DNA of 64,000 nt, from assembly GCA_963580455.1 (NCBI GenBank), contig OY756970.1:12214001-12278000 (forward strand), in the 5' to 3' direction. How positions within the stretch are numbered: position 1 is the first letter of the stretch; each line of letters starts with the position of its first letter. This document shows positions 33,011 to 42,553 of the stretch, piece after piece. Below the pieces are notes generated by a model, which saw nothing but the letters and a program-made list of their open reading frames with translations, made no database searches and had not been told where the DNA came from. The position numbers were made by a program, and so were the translations under genes. The DNA is from Euonymus europaeus (Eukaryota > Streptophyta > Magnoliopsida > Celastrales > Celastraceae).

Positions 33011-34449
33011 TTTGTCAATCCCTCATGCGCCTGGGTTCACTTGGGGGTGGTTTTTTCTTTTTTTGGCTTCAACCATGTCTTTTTCTTGCTTGGTTTGGCC
33101 CCCTCCCCCATCCATGATAGTTGCGTACCCCTAACACTTGTTAAAATCCTGATTTTCATTGTACCAGTTCAGTTCTCACAGCATCAATACCATTGTGCAT
33201 ATTCAATTTTTCTATGGGCCCTTACACTCGAAAAAGTCCTTTCGATATGGGCCCCTACACTTTTTGTCATTCACAAAAGAGAATCGTTTACAAATCCCTT
33301 TTGATGTGAGCCCTAGATTTTATGACATTCACAAGAGAGAATCGTACTTATCATTATATGTCTATTAACATTTCATCAAATTATTCCTTTTATAGAAGTC
33401 AAAGAGCCCTATGATCGAATGTGGATTTAGGACTATACTCAGCAGAAATGTGGCTGCATTTAGCAATAGCCGTCGCAAATTCATCCTTATTTCCAAAACT
33501 TTTGTGCAATAATTTGTTGACTGATATGATCGGCTGTCAACGTGTACTTGGCTAACTTATTTATTTTCTTTTTAATTTAAATTTCTGATTTTTTTTCTGA
33601 ACTTTTTTATATTTTCAATATTTTTTTTTCTCAGCTTGTAGTGAGATTGGATGACTTTTGGTCCTCACCAAGCATAGCCTCTACAAAAAGAAAATTTTGG
33701 AACTTCTCTTCTTCTTTTTGATGCAAATGAGAATTTTCAACTTTTGCCCTCAGATCTTCTTCAAATAAATCTGAACCCTCCATAAAGCTTCAATCTTGGA
33801 CCATTGATCATTAAGTACATCTCAATCATTGTCATCAAAAGTTCAACCGTTGGAGAATTTACAAATTCTCTAAAATATAAAGTCTTGTTTGGTGTTCACA
33901 AATACTTGCTCTTTGAATAGCTTCAAATCTTGTCAAATGTAGCCAAACAAGTCCATATATGTCATTTCCAATACAGCAAACCAGTTGTCCTCCATTAGAG
34001 AAAATGTCTTGTCGGAGCAATACTGGCCAAGTATTTTTCCTCCTCTTTTTTACATTTGAATTTAAATTAAAACCAATTTTCTTCAATCAGCCATAGACTT
34101 CTCCAACAATCTATGTAGATAATCAATTGATTTCTAAACACACACAAACACATGATGCATGACTAAGTCTTCCAAGGCTTAAATAAATTAAATGATGCAC
34201 ATTTAGCTCAAATCAAATCCAATAGACTTCATCTCTTGATCACTTGCTAATTTTCATGAGTTTACCTAAATCATACTCTGATAATTTTAAGCAAAGCATA
34301 GCACAAAGGCTTGTTTCCATTCAACTTAAGTAACCCTTAGTGGAAAGATTATTAATTTAAGCTTTTCATAGCATATCCTAGGACCATGCCCATTCTTGGA
34401 TAGCCATACTAAATTCCTTCTCAAATATGATGGATCATCAAAATCAACA
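33011..34449. other. Non-coding stretch
   Basis: No gene is supported. Short frames at 33041-33368 and 33859-34086 have no recognisable motif and no repeat partner in the window. Confidence 0.4.
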
Positions 34450-34569
34450 TGTAGGACTTATGGTCCAACAATATTTTTCTCTAGCTTCTCCTCTTCTTTC
34501 ACTCTCTGCCATCCTTCAGATGTAATGTCAATATCTTTTCTATCTACACCATAAACTCTTGCATCTTCT

Positions 34570-35640
34570 TCAAATCTTTCTTCTACATCTTCTTGGCCTC
34601 ATGATGCAAGGGATTCTCCTATCCCCAATTCTTTTTATCACTTTATCTTCTCTCTCACGCATTTCTCTTTTTTCACACACTACAAGAAAATCTTTTTCAT
34701 ATGTTTCTCTTTCATCTATTTGCCCTGCTGTTGCAGCAGCTTCTTTTGTCCCTACTACCTCTACCGGTTGTATAAATGGCACAATCGAAAGTACATTGTT
34801 CTCTTGAACATTAGTGTCCTTTAGCACACTCCATAGTCTTCGTAGATCCCACCTCAAACAACGAACGAATGCTACATCACTCGGAGGCTCAATAATTCTC
34901 ACATTTTCGTAAAACCAATATTGTTATCATATATTGGAAAAGCACTGATTAGTTAAATTTAGTATCATATTATATTTTATGTTAGGTACACTGATATTGT
35001 AACATAAACAGTAAAAGTGAGGTAGTGAAATATGCAAGGGTTCATGTATGTGTTTAGGCTACTTGTTGGGGGTCATTCTTGATATATCTTCCTCATACTA
35101 AATGTAACCCCATCCCAATGATTGTGTTTTGTTAGAGACAAAGAGGCAAATCATGACTAGTAGAGTAAGCAAACGAGCAACATCCACAATGTAATTTTCT
35201 TCTCTCCTACAGTCGCACTCTTTATTGAGGCAATTTTTTTTTTCATTCTTTTGTATCTTGAGAATCTTCTCTCCACAAATTGAGATGAACTTTTCTTGCC
35301 TCTTTTTCCCCAAATTAATTGTGACATCTCCATCCTCAATCCCAAATATTAACCGCACGTCATTGCTTATTATGTCTGCCTCTACTTTGTTGATACATAA
35401 TGTCTTTGATTCTTTTTGGAAGTAGGAGATTAAATCTATAATATCATCATCGCTCTTCTTGCATTTACGCTTATCATGCTTGTTGCTAATAATGCTATTG
35501 ATGAGGCACCAAAATGGTGTCCTCTTTAAATTCCTAATGTGCTTGTCTTGGAAGGTGAAGCTTTTTTAATCTTCCTTATTACTGATTGGAGATTCAACCG
35601 GTTCTGTGGTTCATAGTTCATTCCCTCAAACTTAGACACT
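34570..35640 (-). pseudogene. Decayed gene of a plant mobile/ULP-associated family (DUF1985-like)
   Basis: On the minus strand a frame beginning around 35530 reads TPFWCLINSIISNKHDKRK, then SDDDIIDLISYF, NDVRLIFGIEDGDVTINLG and VDVARLLTLLVMICLF, ending GWGYI at 35098. After an intron-like gap, WFYENVRIIEP and RCLRWDLRRLW follow (34570-34902). This order (TPFW, RLIFGI-G, D-V-RLL and a later RFLRW-like block) matches uncharacterised plant proteins that occur in MULE-type transposons, often with a ULP1-like protease. I recall the family but not its exact name, and no protease part is seen. Exon pieces upstream (35540-35820) are only hinted at by splice-like sites. Confidence 0.5.
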
Positions 35641-35859
35641 TTTTTTCTTACCTTTTTCCTGAGTACTCTGCACAACATAGAAAAATATAAACATAAAAAA
35701 AGTTAAACATGTTATATTAAAACCTTTAACTAAAATATTCATTGTTACCTCAATATCTGAAGATTTCAAAACGTAACTCATAGCTCTTTTTTTCGTGTTA
35801 CCCTTTGTCATTTTTTTCTGAATGTCCTAATAAAATAATAAAGGAAAATATTAAATAAA

Positions 35860-36570
35860 CTTTCTATTTCATAAAATAATCATCTCGTTATGGTGTTTCA
35901 CCACAATTGAGGCTTTAAACCTGAAAAAGTAACCTTGTAAGAAGGTTACTTTTTTAGGTTTAACCTTATTTTTAAGTTTTTCAGACTTTGTTCAACCCAA
36001 TTGCAAGATATTAGCCTTTTAACAGTAACCTTGATTATGGTGTTAAGGAGGATACATTTTTCTCTTTACAAGGCTACTGTCTATTTCATAGAATAATTTC
36101 CTCTTTAATGTTTTTCAAAGCACCTGAAGCAAAACCATGAAACATTAGTCTTGTAATGAAGTTACTATTTCAGAGAATACATTCTTCTTAAAAAAAAGTA
36201 TCCTTCTTTACAAGGCTACCATTCATAGAATAACTCTCTTTAATGTTTTTCAGCACACTTGAAAGAAATTGAAATAGTATCCTCGTGATGAGGTTACTTT
36301 TTCTGAGAATATCCTCTTGTTAGGATTTGTCTTCTTCTATTTCATGGTTAGACCCTTTGATTTAAGATTTATCATGCAGCATGAACCCTAAAACAACAGA
36401 GAATCCCCTACTTGCATCAAAACAATTAAACAATAGTCATGTAAGGATGGTTACTATTTCATTGAAATCCCTTCTCTATTAGGATTTTTCAGATTCTATC
36501 CAACCCAATTGCATAATTAACCCTATGATTGGTTACTATTTCTATCCCTAGAAACACAAAAAACAGTCGA
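35860..36570. repeat. Degenerate local repeats around a GAGGTTACT-like core
   Basis: Versions of TAAGAAGGTTACTTTTT, TAATGAAGTTACTATTTCAGAGAATA, TGATGAGGTTACTTTTTCTGAGAATA and AAGGATGGTTACTATTTCA recur near 35935, 36155, 36280 and 36440. Spacing is irregular (about 120-220 bp), so this is an old, eroded tandem array. Confidence 0.55.
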
Positions 36571-36620
36571 GGAATATCCAAATAAGAACAAATTTATGAA
36601 ATTCATAGAATTAACTAAAC

Positions 36621-36854
36621 TCAATCCATTGAAAAGTTCACACAAATTTCACAAAGACAGAAGAATAAAGAATCCAACGACGAAATGACAAATAAAACTA
36701 AAACAGAGAGAAGTAGAGTAGAACTGGTACCTTTCAAGCAAACTGAATCGAAATCTCTAATGTAAAAAGATGCAAGTTTATCTACAAGGATGAAATTATA
36801 AGCTTGATTGAGCTTAATTCTGTAAGTGAGGGGACTGAAGATATCTGATTTCAT
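36621..36854 (-). other. Possible small exon
   Basis: An open frame starting MKSDIFSPLTYRIKLNQAYN reaches TTGCTTGAAAG followed by GTACC, which looks like a donor. No homology is recognised. It could be a 5' exon of the decayed gene downstream on the same strand or chance. Confidence 0.2.
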
Positions 36855-36929
36855 TTAGGCATTTCAAATACCTAAACACCATGAACTTAAACTAGATGTT
36901 AAAGTCATACGCCATTAAACCCTTGATAT

Positions 36930-37395
36930 ATAATATTGTGTTTAGACATTTTAGAAAATTGACCAATTGAAGTTCAAAATTGGCCGATGTTTCCTTCACA
37001 AAATATTTGTAGAATGATTAAAAGTATCTACCTATCAAGTTTCACTTTATTTGGAGTTCTTTTCATTGGTTACACTGTCAAAACAATAAATTGAACCTTG
37101 AACTTGAACAAGATACCTAAGTGCATAATTTTGGTTTTTTGAAAAATTAACTTACTGAAGTTCAAAATTGGCCAAAGTTCCATTCACAAAATATTCTTAG
37201 AATGATAGAATTTAGCCAACTATAAAGTTTTAACTTATTTGGAGTTCGTTTGATCTGTCATGCTATGAAAACAAGGGATTTAACTTCGAATGAGATATAT
37301 AAGTTTACAATTTAGGTTTTTCAGAAAATTGACTAATTGAAGTTAAAAATTTGACCAAAGTATAATTAACAAAATATTTTTAGAATGATTAAATA
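36930..37395. repeat. Tandem repeat, period about 185 bp, 2.5 copies
   Basis: The motif GAAGTTCAAAATTGGCC starts at 36969 and 37157, with a diverged copy (GAAGTTAAAAATTTGACC) at 37339; periods are 188 and 182. The motif TTTGGAGTTC recurs in the first two units. It abuts the LTR remnant on the right. Confidence 0.8.
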
Positions 37396-39296
37396 TACAT
37401 AATCCACTTTGGTGGAATTAATTGATTCCACTGAAAGTGGAGTCTTTAAATATATATAAAAGAAGAATTAAAAGCCAACAGTTAAAGAAAAATGAAAGTT
37501 ACCGATGGAGAGGGAGAGAAAGAAAGAAGGAGAAAGGAGAGATAGAAACTTTATTTTTCTAGGAGATTTTACAAGATTGAAGAGACTAGAAGTCTTAATC
37601 AAGATCAAGAAGGATTTTCTTCAAGATTTAAGGTAAGAAACTTTGATTTCTAAATTTAAGATTTATGAGTTTTTGTAGATATCTGTATGAATCTTTGATT
37701 TTCTTTGGAAATAAAGATAAAATAGGTTGATTGAGACTTGTTTATGGATGTATTCATAGATTGCATTTTTCATTTGGAGATTACAGGCTTTCAAGGCTAA
37801 GATTCAAGACTTGGTTATTTGAGAGAGAGAAAGCTTATGGTTTTTCTTGATGTTTTAGATGATTTGTATTGTTTTAAGTGCTAAAATTAGTTTGTTTGGG
37901 AATGTTGAGTTAAACTTATTTATGATGGTGATTACTAGATTCTTGAATAGTTTGAAGTTTTAAACTTGGTTGGGCATAGTCAAGGCTTGGAAAACCTCGG
38001 TTTGGAAAAAGCTAAGAATTCTTCTTCTTTTTTTGGTTTTTTTTTTGAGTAATTGGTGATTGATATATAAAATTAGGGTTATGTATATGATAAAATAAGT
38101 TTGGGTTTTGCCAAATTGATAGGTTAAGGAAAAGCCGAAACCATAAGGTTTAGTTTAATTTTCTATTTTCCTTGGATAACGAGGTAGTGAATTTTTATCC
38201 ATTTTCTTCATGTTCTAATTTCGTTTCTCTAATGAGTGGTTTAACTCTTCATTGGTTATTTCCTTTATGTCCTTGCCTTAAATGTTTCTAAGGAAGGACA
38301 AGCCTTATGTCTAACTCTTTGAATATGGTTTGAATGTAGAATTGCATGCCTTGTACATGTTCATCAATCAGACATGGTTTATTTGCGAAAATGCATCATG
38401 TAGTAGTATGTATATGTAAGTTGTATATATATGTATATTCTTGCATAAACATATTGGTTATGCATTTTGGGTTGTGGGTAAGGACTCGTTGTCCCTCTAT
38501 ATATATGTGTTAAATGTTGTATGGTTGTTCAGGGTTTCCAAAGAATTGGAAATGGCATGGGCTGTTCAGGGTCCAGCTAAGTGTAGGGATGCCGGCATGC
38601 CAAGTTATAGTACCGTATGGCGTGATTATTTACTTGTATTTTGTGTACATGATTGGATGTCATATTGCTACATTTATGCTTTATTTCACATTTCAGCCTT
38701 GAAAATGTTCATTACTCTTTATTTACTCACCCTATTTATTTTCCTTGTTCCCGACTGGTGAGATTGGCTTTGGTAACTAAGCTGCAAATCAGGAGGGACG
38801 TACATGACATGTATAGACCATATTGGGGTACTAGGGGTTAATTGAGTTATTTTCCTTTGTTTATGACCATTTTTCAATACATTTAGTACTTGAATTCATA
38901 TGCTATGATACGGGTATTGAAGTACCTTTTTGGTATGGATGATCGATGGTCGAGAGGGTGCTACATGTGATTGGGACTCCCGAACCGAGTATGTGGACCA
39001 TGGGTCATCGTGATATTTTGTTGAATGAATGCGATGTTTACATGGATTGGATGTTGATAGATGACCTAAGGCCCTACTTAGGTTGTGAATGTGATAGTTG
39101 GCATGAGGCCCTACTAGGAATGCATAATTATTTGATTATATGATTACTGCGCATTTCTCCAGGTTGACACTCTCTAATATATGGAGAGGTCCTGTCGAAT
39201 TTTTGGTATGATTTTTACTTGTAGGATGATATGTGAGAATGTCTTTAGTGACGAGTGAGGGCGTCATCAGCAGTGTTCCCGGGTTGGGGTGCTACA
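37396..39296 (+). repeat. Tekay-like LTR remnant (right end intact)
   Basis: The right end GGGTTGGGGTGCTACA corresponds to the GGTTTGGGGCGTTACA end of the 28.3-30.6 kb solo LTR. The interior shares CTTGGATAACGAGGTAG with that LTR and a long stretch with the inverted copy at 8.7-9.2 kb. Near its left side CCACTGAAAGTGGAG mirrors GCCACTGAAAGTGGCC of the intact LTR. The TGTAA-type start is missing. No target duplication can be tested. Frames such as 38441-38761 lie in the LTR and are not genes. Confidence 0.7.
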
Positions 39297-39991
39297 TTGA
39301 AAGCTTATGTCCTTATTGTAACTTCAATGATGAAAGTTATTTCCATTTATTTTGGAATTTCCCTAGGGCTTTTCCTATATGGAGCTCAAAAATTAATTAT
39401 GTTAGAGGTCGGGTTGGCACTAGTCTTAGCCCCTCAATTGGTTTGAGCATATTTTTGTCTCCCTGTCAAAACCTTATCTTAAGGAAAATTTTAGCTTGTT
39501 ATATTATATATGGATTGCTCAAAACAAAGTGGTTCACAACAAACCAATTTTTTCTATTGTTGATGTGATCTTCAAAGCTGCTCTTCTAAGGCCTTTAATT
39601 AGATCAAGCTTAGCTTCCTCTTCTGTGGTCCGTCCAGGTATTGACAAATGGATACATCCTCCATCAGGTAAGCTCAAAATCAATGTGGATGCACCATGGT
39701 CCTCTTCTTCTCCCATAGCTGGGATTGGAGTTGTCATTATAGGCTTTTTTCCCTAGCGATTGAGCTAGAAAAATCTTTACATCTCAACAATTTCATTATT
39801 GAAGGGGATTAGCTCATTAATACCTTGATGTGGTTCATACCCCTCGAATCAACAATCAGTTACCAAACTCATTGGCGAGAATAGGGATGAGTTCTTCGTC
39901 TTCTATTACTCTGTTTAGGATCTGTTCCTAACTCTTGTATTGCAGTTGCTCTTTGATTCAGATTAATGAAATTTTATTTTCTCAAAAAAAA
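39297..39991 (+). pseudogene. LINE (L1-type) ORF2 3' end with poly-A
   Basis: The zinc-binding reverse transcriptase tail reads CPYCNFNDESYFHLFWN and AFPIWSS; the last Cys of the finger is lost. It is followed by WIAQNKVVHN and, after a linker, an RNase H start (GKLKINVDAPWS and AGIGVVI). Frameshifts interrupt it. A typical LINE 3' end follows: TTGATTCAGATTAATGAAATTTTATTTTCTC and an A-run at 39984-39991. The reverse transcriptase core and endonuclease are absent, consistent with 5' truncation, or the left part was lost at the LTR junction. Confidence 0.75.
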
Positions 39992-40230
39992 GGAGTATAA
40001 ATAAAAAATAAATAGATGGAATGACTTTATAGATTTTTGTTCATGAATTTCAAGCTTCATTTGCAGAGTAGTCTCTCTTTTGCATACTCTCATGCTAGTG
40101 GTTGAGTGGCATCGAATGTGCATTATTGGGCACTATAATATTTTTGATTGTAAATACAATCTCACATTGCTTGGTGTAAATGTAATATGTGGACAATTTC
40201 TCAAATGTGATTTGAGTCAAATCTATGTTA

Positions 40231-40740
40231 TCACTTTCTTCTACAACTCAAATTCGTGCAATTGTATGTTGGATTAGAATGTGTCACTTTGTATCGTGCA
40301 TGTGCTTCAATAAGGTACATTTTCACTTCATAAATCAAATCTTCCTTCATTGCAAATTGTGCTCCGACATACAAATTGTGATTTATATTTTGAAGTTGAA
40401 CATGTTGTTGCACCCATTGACTATCTACAGCTTTGTTGGCCCAGGTAACATCTATAAATTCTGGAGCTGGAGGCTCCATAGAGTGGGTATATGTCCTAAG
40501 ACCCATACTGCTATGAAATTGTAAGAATGTTGAAGGCCCTGCCTGCCCCCATATTACTATGAAATTGAGACTATTGCCCAATCTCGTATTGATACTGATC
40601 ATCATCATTATCATCATTCTCCAAGATCTCGTCCTCTTCTTCGAAATCATCATATCAAAGATTATTGTGGCTGAAAGTATCAGTGCTAAGAGCAAATATA
40701 TCCTCTTAGGATATCAAATTCGGAAGAATTACATTGAGAT
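40231..40740 (-). pseudogene. MuDR-type N-terminal domain fragment
   Basis: On the minus strand the frame contains PPAPEFIDVTWAN and NLYVGAQFAMKEDLIYEVKM, then YLIEAHARYKVTHSNPTYNC. The LYVG-QF...K-DL...V and R-KV pattern is that of the DNA-binding N-terminal domain of plant Mutator transposases. No transposase core follows. It may be a fragment of another MULE or of a FAR1-like gene. Confidence 0.55.
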
Positions 40741-40798
40741 CCATGTTTAATGTAGTTTAGACTGAGTTGTGATAAGAACTCAAGAAAGAGAGAGTTGG

Positions 40799-40802
<4 letters not shown>

Positions 40803-40838
<36 letters not shown>
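40803..40838. repeat. (GA)n microsatellite
   Basis: About 18 uninterrupted GA units. Confidence 0.95.
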
Positions 40839-40840
<2 letters not shown>

Positions 40841-40932
40841 AAACTAGTAGAAACTTTGATGCTATATATAAATTTAGGAGTCATGCCAATTGATTTTTAA
40901 AGTACAAAGTTGTCAATGGTTAGATTTAGATG

Positions 40933-41108
40933 TGTCAAACTTTTGGCATGCAAAAATTTTATCATTTATCTATGAGAAAACAAAGCTTTAGTCAAGTGAG
41001 AAAGCTTTATCATTTACACATGTCAAATTTTTGGCATGCAAAATTTTTATCATTTACTTATGACAAGATGAAGTTTTAGTCAGGTGACAAAGCTTTATTA
41101 TTTAATGG
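40933..41108. repeat. 88-bp tandem duplication
   Basis: TGTCAAACTTTTGGCATGCA at 40933 recurs as TGTCAAATTTTTGGCATGCA at 41021, followed in both by TTTATCATTTA and, later, AAAGCTTTAT. Confidence 0.85.
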
Positions 41109-42553
41109 TGAACAACTTTACATAACTAAAGCTATGTGACAAGACTTGACATAGTAGTGTCAGCACAACAAAACATGTGATGACACGGCTAAAGTTTTTA
41201 TTTTAATATGGTATGTGATGGAGGACGTGACACAGACCCGCGATCAGACTTTACATGCAGATCCAACATGGCAGTTAGTCCCAACAATGTAACGCATGTG
41301 ACTAACGTACTGACTCTTTGAATGCAGAGTTAAAGCTGACAACTTTGATTCCCTTTGATGCATTTGTCAGAGCTTGATATAAAAAGTTGTCTGGTTTGTG
41401 ATGGTTTGTATGCATGGAATGGTAGATTAGAGAATATTTGATATGAAATGGTATATAGGAAATAAAAAATGTACCGGTGATATATTGGAAAAAAACTCCT
41501 CAACTCGTCCTGTAAGGGCTGCAAATCCACCAACCTTAAAGTTTTAGATTAGATATCTATCTATCTATTACTAAAGAGTAGTACTAAACAAACCCAAAAC
41601 TATATTAAAACATAAACCCAAGCCTATATAGGATGTCAAATCAACAGGAAACGTAGTTCTTTTTTTGGTGCTTTTCGCTATTTTTCATGAAATTTGTTGA
41701 ACACGTGGCATGACTATGGCCTATCATGGATTGAATAATTGAAGTTTATAGCAAGCCAACAACCACCACACGATGGCACTCGACATTTGTCCTAATTGTA
41801 CAAGATGATAGTATAATTGTCGTCTCAACATTCATATTCATGAATATTTTCAATTTTATTTTGATGGCATTAATTATATAAATTAACTTTTCATACTCGT
41901 GAATATTTCCCCTAATGACATTATATTTTTTAGCATTTTTATTAATCACATTAAATTTCATTTCTATGATCATAAATTTTTGATATTAATGAAATTTATA
42001 TTGATTTTATTCTATGTACCAATTAGTGAAATAGGTCAAGTAACATTTAAGAATGATTAAAAAAATAAGATAAAAAAGAATGATTAAAAAATAGAAAAAA
42101 TAAAATAATTATTTTTTGAGATAAAGGTTAAGTGATATTAATTCAGTTAATAATTATATAAATATTTGTTTATTGGAGTACATAAGGACGTGCGGCTGTA
42201 CAAAAGGAGGCTGTCTTTTCAAGCAATTGTTGTTTTCACTTTCCAGTCTCCCAAAATTGCTTCTTCCACTATTTTTTTGTCTAGACGGTTCGTTATCAAT
42301 TTATTAGATTTGTTTAAGAGAGATTGAAGCCATGAATCAATGATGGGAGGCAATAATGGGCACTTGAATAATTTATTTTATACTCTAACGAATCAGTAAT
42401 TAATTTCAAAATTTTAGGTTTACATATTATTCCATATAAGAATAATATTAAAGTAATTTCACACATGAAAATTTTTGTATTTGATAATATTCAAGTAATT
42501 TCAAAACTAATGAAATTGATGCTTTCACTTTCAAATACATTAGATTAATACAA
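41109..42553. other. Non-coding AT-rich stretch, 3' flank of MULE copy 3
   Basis: No coding frame is supported. TCTATTACTAAAGAGTAGTAC near 41566 resembles a Helitron 5' start but cannot be confirmed. No MULE terminal inverted repeat was found by eye. Confidence 0.4.

Noticed and set aside
33041..34086. Small frames suggesting a host gene
   Set aside because: No motif, no splice structure and no similarity to the flanking elements.
38441..39143. Plus-strand frames of 62-106 residues
   Set aside because: They lie within a Tekay-like LTR remnant.
41560..41600. Helitron 5' end (TCTATTACTAAAGAGTAGTAC)
   Set aside because: The similarity is short, and no matching 3' end or family member is available to support it.
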